Shown one piece after another: positions 8,913 through 17,550 of a stretch of 64,000 nt of DNA. Every line of letters begins with the position of its first letter. Within the stretch, counting starts at the first letter, position 1. The notes under the pieces were generated by a model, which saw nothing but the letters and a program-made list of their open reading frames with translations, ran no database searches and had not been told where the DNA came from. This stretch comes from Robertkochia solimangrovi (GTDB lineage: Bacteria > Bacteroidota > Bacteroidia > Flavobacteriales > Flavobacteriaceae), in the NCBI RefSeq assembly GCF_007279655.1, contig NZ_QKWN01000002.1, positions 62,001-126,000 of the forward strand, in the 5' to 3' direction. The position numbers and the translations under genes are program-made.

Positions 8913-9929
8913 TTAGGAAACGGTTACTTTTCTAAACATTTTGGCAACGGGGATCAATAGTTTTGGGTTGTTTACCAGGGGTGTTAATACTTTGTATGAG
9001 AAACCTTTGTAATCTTTTCCGGGAAAATGACGCAAAGGATATACTTTGATCTCCCGGAATCCGTCAAACATTTTTCGGAGTTCTTCCAGGGGGAGATTCG
9101 ATTGAATGAGTCGCATGGTTAGAAAGAATATGAATGATTCTTGTCTGATTTTAAGTCGTTCACAACACTCCTGATCGAATTTATCAGTACCCTCCAGAGA
9201 AGCGATGATCTCTTTAAAAACATAAGTGGCATTTTGATTATCATAGATCACTTTGTTGTAGTGCTCAGTAGAACGGTTTTGCATGGCCGATGTAGGAATC
9301 ACTCTGTGTTCATAAATATCATAGTCGATATGTGCCATCCGCTCGGATTTTAAAAATAACTGTGGGGTGAAGATGGCATCTTCCATCCATTTGCCTTCTA
9401 TGAATTTAACATTGGATTCGATCAGGAATTTTCGTTCGATCAGATACCACCATATTTCATTTTTGTAGCGATATTTTGAAATGTATCGATTTCCTGGAAG
9501 GACCTCAGGATTTAAAAATTCATTTGCAGGCACAGAAGGTGTCTGTAAAGGTTCTCCGTTTTTAAAATCATGAGAAACGTAAGTGAGAATCTCCAATTTA
9601 TTGGCACTTGCTATTTTATATACTTCAAACAGTGAATCAGTTCTCATACGATCATCGGGATCAACGAACTGAATAAACGTTCCTTTTGCAGCCATCATTC
9701 CGTCATTTCTCGCAGCACCGACTCCGGCATTCTCTTTATTAATAATTTTGATAACAGGATTTATACTTTGGTATTCTTCAACTATTTTCAAACTGTTATC
9801 CTGAGAACCATCATTGACAACGATAATCTCGTAATCTCCTTTTAGAGAAGGCTGATCCAGTAAACTCTGCAAACATTCCCCAACATACTTCTCCATATTG
9901 TAAAGCGGAATAACGATACTTACTAACAT
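8913..9929 (-). CDS. GT2 glycosyltransferase (paralogue of 7748-8779)
   Basis: The 338-residue protein starts VSIVIPLYNMEKYVGECL, carries IVVNDGSQDNS near residues 36-46 and QFVDPDDR near 88-95, which are the nucleotide-binding and DXD parts of the GT-A fold. The middle (EIWWYLIERKFL, IFTPQLFLKSER) matches the downstream neighbour, so the two arose by duplication. They probably add sugars in related linkages to the same repeat unit. There are 133 bases between the two genes and 101 bases to the sugar transferase upstream. Confidence 0.85.
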   Translation of the reverse strand: MLVSIVIPLYNMEKYVGECLQSLLDQPSLKGDYEIIVVNDGSQDNSLKIVEEYQSINPVIKIINKENAGVGAARNDGMMAAKGTFIQFVDPDDRMRTDSLFEVYKIASANKLEILTYVSHDFKNGEPLQTPSVPANEFLNPEVLPGNRYISKYRYKNEIWWYLIERKFLIESNVKFIEGKWMEDAIFTPQLFLKSERMAHIDYDIYEHRVIPTSAMQNRSTEHYNKVIYDNQNATYVFKEIIASLEGTDKFDQECCERLKIRQESFIFFLTMRLIQSNLPLEELRKMFDGFREIKVYPLRHFPGKDYKGFSYKVLTPLVNNPKLLIPVAKMFRKVTVS

Positions 9930-10030
9930 AACGCTTCATTTTAATGTTACACTGTTACTTCTTTTTAGGTTACCGGTTATAGCAACGTATTTCTAAAAAA
10001 GCCTTCAATACACGCTTGACATATAATACT

Positions 10031-10636
10031 TTAATTATTTCCGTTAAAGAATTCCATCGTTGCATGTGTTGCCGAAGAGATATCTTCTTGTTTTAGTACT
10101 TTTTTGAATGTTAACCATATGATCTTCAGATCAAGGCTGGCGGAACAATGATCAACATAGTATATATCTAAATCGAACTTTTCTTTCCAGCTTATTGCAT
10201 TTCTTCCATTTACCTGTGCCCATCCTGTAATTCCCGGACGTACTTCATGCCTTCGCATTTGATATTCACTGTACAGATCGAGGTAGGAGGTAAGCAAGGG
10301 TCTTGGGCCGATCAGGCTCATATCTCCGATAAAAACATTGATCAGCTGTGGTATTTCATCAAGAGAGGTCTTCCGTATAAACTTACCAACAGCGGTCAGT
10401 CTGTCAGCATCCGGAAGTAGTTCTCCATGTTTATCTTTCTTTTCATTCATAGAACGAAACTTTATGATCCTGAACAATTTTCCATCCTTACCAGGACGAA
10501 TCTGAGTGAAAAATGGTTTACCATCATTAAAGAAATATAATAGAACCGCTATAGTGACGATCAATGGCGAAAGGATCAATAATCCAAATCCTGATGCAGT
10601 AAGGTCTATAATTCGTTTAATGAACTTTCGATACAT
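10031..10636 (-). CDS. Monotopic phosphoglycosyl transferase (PglC/WbaP core)
   Basis: This 201-residue protein is the short form of the bacterial sugar transferase family: one re-entrant membrane helix (about residues 8-35, with the helix-breaking SP at 23-24), then a catalytic domain with IKFRSM (58-63), the catalytic D93-E94 pair in TSLDEIPQ, SLIGPRP (107-113) and RPGITGWAQVNGR. It transfers a sugar-1-phosphate to undecaprenyl phosphate. It overlaps the WbuB-like gene by 20 bases and follows the FnlABC genes. The family commonly takes UDP-diNAcBac, UDP-QuiNAc or similar sugars; the real donor is not known. Confidence 0.92.
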   Translation of the reverse strand: MYRKFIKRIIDLTASGFGLLILSPLIVTIAVLLYFFNDGKPFFTQIRPGKDGKLFRIIKFRSMNEKKDKHGELLPDADRLTAVGKFIRKTSLDEIPQLINVFIGDMSLIGPRPLLTSYLDLYSEYQMRRHEVRPGITGWAQVNGRNAISWKEKFDLDIYYVDHCSASLDLKIIWLTFKKVLKQEDISSATHATMEFFNGNN

Positions 10637-11846
10637 GATTCTTTTGTAGAGGTTTATCGTTTACACGATTCATTATTCGTTCATAGGTGTGGCCGGGTAA
10701 CAGATTGTTCATATAGTAGTCATATCCGTTAGCACCGTGCTTTCGTAATAGGTCCGGATGATTGTAATATTTTAGAATGTTGGTTTTTAAAGCTTCCGTA
10801 TCACCCCCTTCTGACCAGGCTCCTGCTTCAACGTCCTCAACAAATACTCCAATATCGGTGTTTATGTCGGTAGTTGCGATCACCGGTATTCCGGTTGCGA
10901 AATAGGCACAGAGTCTGGATGGAAAATTAGGTATCGTGAAACACTTATTTAATGAAATGAGTCCGATATCTGCAGTTTCGAGTAAGGCCAGATAGTCGGG
11001 TCTTGGTAATTTATCCATCATTATGAAATTCTCCAATTTCATTTCCTCCGACATTTTACTGATCCTTTCTTTTTCTGTACCGGTACCGATAACCAGAAAT
11101 ACGATATCCCTGAATTCCTGCATAGAAGCGGCAGCCTCGACGAGGTAATCCACTTTTTGTGGTTCTCCAAGATTACCTCCGAATATCAAAACAAATTTAT
11201 CCTCGAGTGCGTATTTTTTTCGGATTTCTTTTAGATCAACCGGTGCTTCATTTTTAACCTTACGCATCCAGTTGGGGAGTAGGAATAATTTTTCGGTCGC
11301 TACCTCTGGATTATGTTTTATTACATAATCAATGTTCGCTTGAGACATACACCCAATATGATCTGAAATAGCATAAAGTTTATGTTCGAGATTTCTGAAA
11401 TACCGATGTGTTAAACTACCTTCCTTCATCATCCCGAGGTCGATGGCGTTTTGAGGAAAGATATCACGCAGTATCAAACAGAATTTAGCGCCGGACTTGT
11501 TTTTAATCCATCTTACCAATGGTTCCTGAGTAATGGTGGGTGTTGGCATGAGAATAAGATCGAAATCCAACGGAACACCGGATAATTTTAAAGCTCTTTT
11601 GTATAAGTGTGGCAGTAGTATATTGGAAATACCTTTTGCGAATTTCCCAATGTTGAACAATTTGGGTGTTTTGGTACGAATTACTTTGATATTGTTCTGC
11701 TCAACAACATTTTGTTCATCATCTATTGACGGTGCAAGAACAGTTACCTGATGCCCATGATCTCTGAATTCTTTAATAAGGTCTGAATAGAGTCCTCCAT
11801 CTTCCGTGTGTTCAAATCCGAGTACTATGAATAATACCTTTTTCAT
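10617..11846 (-). CDS. wbuB: GT4 glycosyltransferase, WbuB-like (L-FucNAc transferase)
   Basis: The 409-residue GT-B protein has RDIFPQNAIDLG (about residues 148-159) and SQANIDYVIKHNP, both typical of the WbuB group. The donor-site region NFPSRLCAYFATGIPVIAT lies near 305-323. WbuB in E. coli O-antigen loci is encoded next to fnlA-fnlB-fnlC and transfers N-acetyl-L-fucosamine; here it directly follows the FnlC-like gene, with 10 bases between them. The assignment rests on motifs plus this context. The 3' end overlaps the phosphoglycosyl transferase. Confidence 0.82.
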   Translation of the reverse strand: MKKVLFIVLGFEHTEDGGLYSDLIKEFRDHGHQVTVLAPSIDDEQNVVEQNNIKVIRTKTPKLFNIGKFAKGISNILLPHLYKRALKLSGVPLDFDLILMPTPTITQEPLVRWIKNKSGAKFCLILRDIFPQNAIDLGMMKEGSLTHRYFRNLEHKLYAISDHIGCMSQANIDYVIKHNPEVATEKLFLLPNWMRKVKNEAPVDLKEIRKKYALEDKFVLIFGGNLGEPQKVDYLVEAAASMQEFRDIVFLVIGTGTEKERISKMSEEMKLENFIMMDKLPRPDYLALLETADIGLISLNKCFTIPNFPSRLCAYFATGIPVIATTDINTDIGVFVEDVEAGAWSEGGDTEALKTNILKYYNHPDLLRKHGANGYDYYMNNLLPGHTYERIMNRVNDKPLQKNHVSKVH

Positions 11847-11856
11847 AAGCGCTCCT

Positions 11857-13011
11857 TTATTGTGTATTGGTTTCAGATGATTTAGACCAAACCACTCTGT
11901 TGATATAATCGGTGTAGGAAAGTATGATTCTCACCACTTTTTCACTTACATTAGGCATGGAATAATCATAGACCTCCCTGAAATTACGATCGTTACCGGT
12001 CTTTTGTGATTCTAATATTTTTAGTCCCTGAAGGATGCGTTCCGGCTTCAGACCGGTCATCATCACCGAGGCCTCTTCCATGGCTTCAGGCCTTTCATGC
12101 GCCTCACGAATATTAAGTGCCCTGAAATTCAGAATACTTGATTCTTCCGAGATCGTGCCGCTATCGGATAATACTGCAAATGCATTTTTTTGGAGCGCAT
12201 TATAATCTGAGAACCCTAATGGTTTCATAAACCGAATCAGTTCATGAGTTTCCACTTTCTCCTTTTCGAGTTTTATCCTTGTTCTTGGATGTGTGGATAC
12301 AATTATAGGAAACTTATAAGTCTCAGCGATGAGATTGAGACTGTCGATAAGGCCTTTAAAATTATTTGGGTTATTGATATTCTCTTCGCGATGAGAGGAA
12401 ACGACGAAATAGGCTCCCTGGGTCAACTCCAGATCACTCAATACTTCTGAAGCATCGATCTTGTCCATAAAGGTGTGAAGTACTTCATACATCGGACTTC
12501 CCGTTTTGATCACTCTATCGGGTGACAGGCCTTCCCGTAACAAATATTCTCTGGCGATAGCGCTATAAGTCAGGTTTATATCCGAAATATGATCCACGAT
12601 CTTTCTGTTGGTTTCTTCAGGTACGCGTTGATCAAAACATCGATTTCCTGCTTCCATATGAAAGATCGGAATCTTCCTCTTTTTTGCAGGAATGGCACAT
12701 AGACAGGAATTGGTATCACCCAAAACCATAAAGGCATCCGGTGCGATACGCTCCAGTAAAGGATCGATTTTTATCAGAATATGTCCTACAGTTTCCGTTG
12801 CATTTTTACCGGCAGCATTCAGAAAATGATCGGGTTTTCGTATCCCGAGATCCTCAAAGAAGATTTCGTTTAACTCATAATCATAATTCTGTCCGGTATG
12901 GATCAAAGTATGTTCGATTGCCTCGTGGGCATCAAGAGCATTCAGTACACAACTGAGTCTGATGATCTCAGGACGGGTTCCCACTACGGTTACGACTTTC
13001 AATTTCTTCAT
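11857..13011 (-). CDS. fnlC: UDP-2-acetamido-2,6-dideoxy-L-talose 2-epimerase (FnlC/CapG)
   Basis: The 384-residue protein is a non-hydrolysing UDP-HexNAc 2-epimerase (VVGTRPEIIRL at residues 9-19, HTGQNYD at 38-44, VLGDTNS, HMEAGNR, SSHREEN, LSDSGTISEES). Its position after FnlB and FnlA homologues makes it the last enzyme of the UDP-N-acetyl-L-fucosamine pathway rather than the ManNAc-forming WecB. The GNRCFD-x-RVPEE sequence, in place of the usual GLRS-type loop of WecB, supports the FnlC/WbjD subfamily. It is separated by 8 bases from fnlB and by 10 from wbuB, consistent with one operon. Confidence 0.9.
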   Translation of the reverse strand: MKKLKVVTVVGTRPEIIRLSCVLNALDAHEAIEHTLIHTGQNYDYELNEIFFEDLGIRKPDHFLNAAGKNATETVGHILIKIDPLLERIAPDAFMVLGDTNSCLCAIPAKKRKIPIFHMEAGNRCFDQRVPEETNRKIVDHISDINLTYSAIAREYLLREGLSPDRVIKTGSPMYEVLHTFMDKIDASEVLSDLELTQGAYFVVSSHREENINNPNNFKGLIDSLNLIAETYKFPIIVSTHPRTRIKLEKEKVETHELIRFMKPLGFSDYNALQKNAFAVLSDSGTISEESSILNFRALNIREAHERPEAMEEASVMMTGLKPERILQGLKILESQKTGNDRNFREVYDYSMPNVSEKVVRIILSYTDYINRVVWSKSSETNTQ

Positions 13012-13019
13012 AGTAAAGT

Positions 13020-14162
13020 TTAATGGTTTAGGGTAGTGGCAGGAGCTACTTCTTCGAAATAGGTGTCTGCATTTTCAGGGTTATAGGGTTCGTTGATCCA
13101 GAATAATGTCAGTAATTCTTCCGAACCGGTATTTGTGATATTATGCGTATACCAGACCGGCATATCGACAAAGGCGGGAGTTTCTCCATCCAGATCATAA
13201 TCGATCACTTCATCAGTACCGATCTTGCGTAATTGAATTCTGGCTTTGCCTTTGATCACTGCGAATCGTTCAGCTTTTCTGGTATGGAAATGATTCCCTC
13301 TCGTGATTCCGGGGACGGTGGTTGAAAAAGAGAATTGTCCGCTTCCATCAGCTCTCATTATTTCTACAAAGGTTCCCCTTGGATCACTATGGCATGTATA
13401 GGAAACCGGATAATGGTCTGATGGTATATAGGTTCTGAAAGTATTGAACAGATTCTTTTCAAAATCTTTTTCCAGATCCGGCATTTTACCTGCTACGAAA
13501 TAGGTGTCTGTATAATATTCCAGAAGTTGTAAGACCTCCGTTACGTATCGTTTTGCCGTAGCCGCTACTTTTTTATGAATAAAAGCAGCAGTAGTATCAT
13601 CTTCAATACTATTGATAATATCCTCAACTAATTCCTGAACATAGATTAGTTCTACCTCGTTATCTTTCATGACCACGGGTTTTTCATCATGTGTAAGTTT
13701 ATGACAAAATGTGGCGATGAATGAGTTATAATTCGGCTTACAAAAAGGTCCGAAAACATTTGGTATGGTTAGAGAAATACATTGATGCGCGGAGGAGTCT
13801 GCAAGGTTTTTAAATCGTTCACGTGCATCCCTTTTTGATTTACCGTACAGATTGTCCTGTTCTTCCTGTGCGGAAGAAGAGAAGATCACCTTTTTGGAGG
13901 ATGGTGCATTTTCGAGAGCCTGACAAAGCTGATCCACCAATGCAACATTTGTATCATAGATAATTTGAGGGTCGGGATGACGGTTCATCGCAGCAAGGTG
14001 GACAATAATGTCACAGGAATTTACAAATTCCTGAAGTGCTGCGGGATCTTCGAAGGTCGATCGCTCGAATTCCACCAATTCATGGTCAGACCCATATTTT
14101 AAAAAATGATACAAATGGTATCCGATAAACCCGTTTTGTCCGGTAATACCGATCTTACTCAT
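13020..14162 (-). CDS. fnlB: UDP-4-keto-6-deoxy-HexNAc 3-epimerase/reductase (FnlB/CapF)
   Basis: The 380-residue protein has two domains. Residues 1-240 are an NAD(P)-dependent short-chain dehydrogenase (GQNGFIG at 8-14; Y106-x3-K110 in LYGKSKR). Residues 255-380 form a cupin with likely metal ligands H291, H293, E298 and H340. This fusion is the hallmark of CapF/WbjC/FnlB, which performs C3 epimerisation and C4 reduction on the way to UDP-L-FucNAc. The gene lies between the stand-alone cupin gene (3-base gap) and fnlC. Confidence 0.93.
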   Translation of the reverse strand: MSKIGITGQNGFIGYHLYHFLKYGSDHELVEFERSTFEDPAALQEFVNSCDIIVHLAAMNRHPDPQIIYDTNVALVDQLCQALENAPSSKKVIFSSSAQEEQDNLYGKSKRDARERFKNLADSSAHQCISLTIPNVFGPFCKPNYNSFIATFCHKLTHDEKPVVMKDNEVELIYVQELVEDIINSIEDDTTAAFIHKKVAATAKRYVTEVLQLLEYYTDTYFVAGKMPDLEKDFEKNLFNTFRTYIPSDHYPVSYTCHSDPRGTFVEIMRADGSGQFSFSTTVPGITRGNHFHTRKAERFAVIKGKARIQLRKIGTDEVIDYDLDGETPAFVDMPVWYTHNITNTGSEELLTLFWINEPYNPENADTYFEEVAPATTLNH

Positions 14163-14165
14163 ATT

Positions 14166-14579
14166 TTATGTTGTTTTCCAGTTGTTAATGTCGTACCGAT
14201 AATCATCTTCTTTGGATTCTTCTAATGAAAAATCGGAAAATATTAATAATCGGGAACCCGGGCTTTCAGCCCTGATCGCTGTTGCATTTCCACCAGGGAT
14301 ATGTAATACTACCGGAGTTGTCGCCTGTAGTTCGAACGTTTCTGGTATCGTATAATCTTTAAGATCATTTCCGGTTATGCCCACTACTTTTATGGTGAAT
14401 TTTCCGGAAGTACAATACATCCATTTTTGTTCTTTCAAATGTCCTTGCCATCCTCTGAAATCTTCTGTATTAGCCGGTTCGATCTCATACATTCGTACGA
14501 TATGGTCTAACGGAAAATCATTGAAGAATCGAAGTGTGCCTCGATCATCCGTATGTATTTTACCTTTTATACTATTCAT
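14166..14579 (-). CDS. Stand-alone WxcM/RmlC-like cupin
   Basis: The 137-residue protein is a single cupin: an N-terminal DDRGTLRFFND, then FRGWQGHLKEQKWMYCTSGKF (about residues 41-61) resembling the R-G-x-H...Q-K-W...G pattern of sugar-nucleotide 3,4-ketoisomerases and 3,5-epimerases, and LHIPGGNATAIRA. It overlaps fnlA by 8 bases and is 3 bases from fnlB, so it is part of the same operon. The standard FnlABC pathway does not need it because FnlB carries its own cupin. It could epimerise or isomerise the 4-keto intermediate, or help FnlB. The function is not established. Confidence 0.8.
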   Translation of the reverse strand: MNSIKGKIHTDDRGTLRFFNDFPLDHIVRMYEIEPANTEDFRGWQGHLKEQKWMYCTSGKFTIKVVGITGNDLKDYTIPETFELQATTPVVLHIPGGNATAIRAESPGSRLLIFSDFSLEESKEDDYRYDINNWKTT

Positions 14580-15597
14580 TTACTGCAGTAACCCCAAGTT
14601 GTTCTTTAATAAATTTGAGTGACATTAAAAGTTCCACAAGATGAGAATTGCTTAGTCGTTTTGTATTATGAGAATGGTAATCTTCGATCATACTGATATC
14701 TTCCATTCCCTCTGTAAAATATCGGCTGTAATTCAGATCACGGTTATCTGCTGGAATTCGGTAGAATTCACCGAGATCTTCTGCTTTCAACATCTCTTCC
14801 CTGGTGCAAAGCGTTTCATAGAGTTTTTCGCCATGACGTGTCCCGATGATTTTCACCTCACTATCGGAATTGAATATGGTCTTTATAGCTTCAGCCAGAT
14901 TACCGATCGTACTTGCCGGAGCTTTATTAACAAAGAGATCTCCCTGGTGACCGTTCTTAAATGCAAATATTACCAGATCCACTGCGTCTTCAAGTGACAT
15001 GAGGAAACGTGTCATATGAGGGTCGGTCACCGTAATCGGTTTCCCAGATTTGATTTGATCAACAAATAGAGGGATCACCGAACCCCTTGATGCCATTACA
15101 TTTCCATATCGGGTAAGACATACGGTAGTGGTATTATCCGGGATGTTTCTCGATGCTGCAATAGCTACTTTTTCCATAAGTGCCTTACTGATCCCCATCG
15201 CATTGATGGGATATGCGGCCTTATCAGTACTTAAACAGATGATCTTTTCTACTTTATTTTTTATAGCTGCGTCTATGGTGTTCTGTGTTCCGAAAACATT
15301 GGTCTTAGCGGCCTCGATCGGGAAAAATTCACACGAAGGTACCTGCTTAAGCGCCGCAGCGTGAAATATATAATCAACACCGTTCATAGCCCGGTCGATA
15401 CTGTTAAAGTCGCGAACATCACCGATATAGAATTTGACTTTAGGATTCTTAAGACGATTTCTCATATCATCCTGTTTTTTCTCGTCACGGCTAAAGATTC
15501 GGATCTCTTTAATATCAGTATCAAGAAAACGGTTGAGTACGGCATTTCCGAAAGAGCCGGTTCCACCGGTAATCAAAAGTGTTTTACCTTCAAACAT
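14572..15597 (-). CDS. fnlA: UDP-GlcNAc 4,6-dehydratase/5-epimerase (FnlA/CapE)
   Basis: The 341-residue short-chain dehydrogenase has GGTGSFG at residues 11-17, IFSRDEKKQ at 34-42, AALKQVP at 81-87 and STDKA at 123-127. The usual catalytic tyrosine is replaced by methionine (M134-x3-K138), which is normal for the inverting dehydratases CapE, FlaA1 and WbjB. The enzyme converts UDP-GlcNAc to the 4-keto-6-deoxy-L-arabino sugar, the first step toward UDP-L-FucNAc. The gene is followed by the cupin, fnlB, fnlC and wbuB on the same strand. Confidence 0.93.
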   Translation of the reverse strand: MFEGKTLLITGGTGSFGNAVLNRFLDTDIKEIRIFSRDEKKQDDMRNRLKNPKVKFYIGDVRDFNSIDRAMNGVDYIFHAAALKQVPSCEFFPIEAAKTNVFGTQNTIDAAIKNKVEKIICLSTDKAAYPINAMGISKALMEKVAIAASRNIPDNTTTVCLTRYGNVMASRGSVIPLFVDQIKSGKPITVTDPHMTRFLMSLEDAVDLVIFAFKNGHQGDLFVNKAPASTIGNLAEAIKTIFNSDSEVKIIGTRHGEKLYETLCTREEMLKAEDLGEFYRIPADNRDLNYSRYFTEGMEDISMIEDYHSHNTKRLSNSHLVELLMSLKFIKEQLGVTAVNE

Positions 15598-15599
15598 GA

Positions 15600-16142
15600 T
15601 TATTTTTTTTTGTGGGTGTAATTTATGGTAACAGTCTTTAAATTAAGCATTTGTTGGTGCACCTTACGTTCTTTTTCGTTAAAACGCATTTTTATAAAGC
15701 GTGCAGGATTTCCGCCGACAATCGCATAGGGTTCTACATCTTTGGTCACCACGGCTCCGGCGGCTACGATTGCTCCGTCACCGATCGTAATTCCTGCAAT
15801 GATCACCGAACCAGCTCCGATCCAGACATCGGCTCCAATGGTGGTTGCTGGGGTCTCCGGGCGGCCTGAAAAAATTATTGGCCTTTCCGGATTATCATAT
15901 ATGTGATCCCCACCATGGATACTTACATAAGGCGCGAGCATTGTATATTTCCCGATTTTAACCTTTGGAGGCACCGTACAACCAGCTCCCAGATATGCGT
16001 ATTTGTCGGCAATCAGATCTTCACTTATGGTGCCGGGGCCGGCCATGAAAAAGGTTTTGTCTACATTTTTCAGTCCGTATTTGAACCGGTAATACCGCAT
16101 TTTTAATTTTCTGTAAATAAAACGGGGACTCAATGTATTCAT
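15600..16142 (-). CDS. Hexapeptide acyltransferase
   Basis: The 180-residue protein has a left-handed beta-helix from about residue 45 to 155 (YLGAGCTVPPKVKIGKYT, TIGADVWIGAGSVIIAGITIGDGAIVAAGAVV) ending in GGNPARFIK, the signature C-terminus of xenobiotic/maltose acetyltransferase-like enzymes. H75 in SIHGGDHIYD is a plausible catalytic base. It probably O-acetylates a sugar of the repeat unit, or N-acetylates an amino sugar nucleotide. It ends 2 bases before fnlA and overlaps the upstream glycosyltransferase by 4 bases. Confidence 0.85.
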   Translation of the reverse strand: MNTLSPRFIYRKLKMRYYRFKYGLKNVDKTFFMAGPGTISEDLIADKYAYLGAGCTVPPKVKIGKYTMLAPYVSIHGGDHIYDNPERPIIFSGRPETPATTIGADVWIGAGSVIIAGITIGDGAIVAAGAVVTKDVEPYAIVGGNPARFIKMRFNEKERKVHQQMLNLKTVTINYTHKKK

Positions 16143-17344
16143 GCGTTGTTTTTAAGTTGGCTCTGTATTATTTCGGTAATTGTCGTTGCCTGATAAGACG
16201 GATTATAATATTTGTCGATACGGTTGAAGCATCGCGTTCTGATCTCATCCTTTGACATATCTTTGGTTATATCCTTCCAGGTTATAAGTTGATCAGCCAA
16301 TGCTGTCATATTATCTCTTTCGAAAAACATACCATTATAACCGGATACAATCGCTTCATATTCCGGCATCTGATGATTAAAATCATCATGTGTAATTACC
16401 GGTGTACCATATCCAAGAGCGGTAATAGCGGTAAGTCCCACTTCACCCGGTGATATACACATATCTGCTGCTTGTACCAATTCGCTTACACGAATTTCAT
16501 CATAGCAAGCACCATAAAATTTGATTTGAGCACTAAGATCTAAAGCATCGACTTGTTCAGTCAGATTCGATCGTTCAGGTCCGTCACCTACCAACAGAAG
16601 ATTGAAGGATTCTCCCTGATCTTTAAGTTTCCTGATAACTTCAGGGAGCATCTGTAACTTTTTTTGAGGTGTAAGTCTTCCGATGAAAATCAACAATGGA
16701 TCTCCAGGGTTTTCGAAAAATTCTGCTCTTATTGCTTTAGTGACAGAAGGATTATATCGATTTCTGTATTCAACTTGTTTTTTATGGTCTACGGAATTAT
16801 AAATAACATGCAGTTCAGAGGTAGGATAACCTTTGCCGGCCATGACCTCCTTTGCCTTATTACCATATAAAAGAACACCGTTGGAAATACCATAAAAGAA
16901 GGATCGAAGTTTCCAGTTAAAGCCGTCTTGATCATTGGTTACTCCATGTGTCCACAATAAAACCGGTTTTCTCCTTATTTTGAGGATGAACATAGCTAAC
17001 CATGTGGTGATGTAATAGGCACTTCCTAAAAATATGAATATGTCATCCTTACTCGAAATACAATAGCGAAGCAAATTACCCTGCCAAAGTAACTTACCTC
17101 CGAGAAGCCAGTGGTTTTTTAATGAATACCAATGTAAATGTGATAGTTCGCCATCCGGGTCGATCGTGGGTATATCGGTATCCGATTTCTGATCTCCTAA
17201 TAACGTGATATTTAGCATTTCAGCATGTGATAACTCCTCAAGAACAGGGAGTCTGTAATGTGCAAAATAGTGATAAATAATCGCCAGGTTGATCTGTTTG
17301 TCAATTCGCAAGGGTAAGGTTTTTATGAATTTTTGAGCATTCAT
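16139..17344 (-). CDS. GT4 glycosyltransferase
   Basis: The 401-residue GT-B protein has LLWTHGV (about residues 129-135), VIYNSVDHKKQ, LIFIGRLTPQKKL and ISPGEVGLTAITALGYGTPVITHD, the donor-binding region of GT4. It is a paralogue of the gene at 21531-22676, sharing the WTHG, IYNS-x-D-x2-KQ and PGxxGL-x-AI-x-AL-x-YG-x-PV motifs in the same order. It overlaps the acyltransferase by 4 bases. The donor sugar is unknown. A 206-base gap without recognisable features separates it from the GT2 gene upstream. Confidence 0.88.
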   Translation of the reverse strand: MNAQKFIKTLPLRIDKQINLAIIYHYFAHYRLPVLEELSHAEMLNITLLGDQKSDTDIPTIDPDGELSHLHWYSLKNHWLLGGKLLWQGNLLRYCISSKDDIFIFLGSAYYITTWLAMFILKIRRKPVLLWTHGVTNDQDGFNWKLRSFFYGISNGVLLYGNKAKEVMAGKGYPTSELHVIYNSVDHKKQVEYRNRYNPSVTKAIRAEFFENPGDPLLIFIGRLTPQKKLQMLPEVIRKLKDQGESFNLLLVGDGPERSNLTEQVDALDLSAQIKFYGACYDEIRVSELVQAADMCISPGEVGLTAITALGYGTPVITHDDFNHQMPEYEAIVSGYNGMFFERDNMTALADQLITWKDITKDMSKDEIRTRCFNRIDKYYNPSYQATTITEIIQSQLKNNA

Positions 17345-17550
17345 TTTTTTAGGTCAGACTGTGCGTAGCGCATATTTCTGAAAGGTAAATCCTTAATAAT
17401 GACGTTAAATTAATATCAAAAAAGAACGATTGGAATTTTTCTCGATTAACAATTCATTTTAGCGTTCAATTCTCTATTGAGAATTTTTATACCGGTATAT
17501 ATGAATCAGGATAGGTAAGGGTTATTTACTTTTTTTTAATTTGATTTCTG

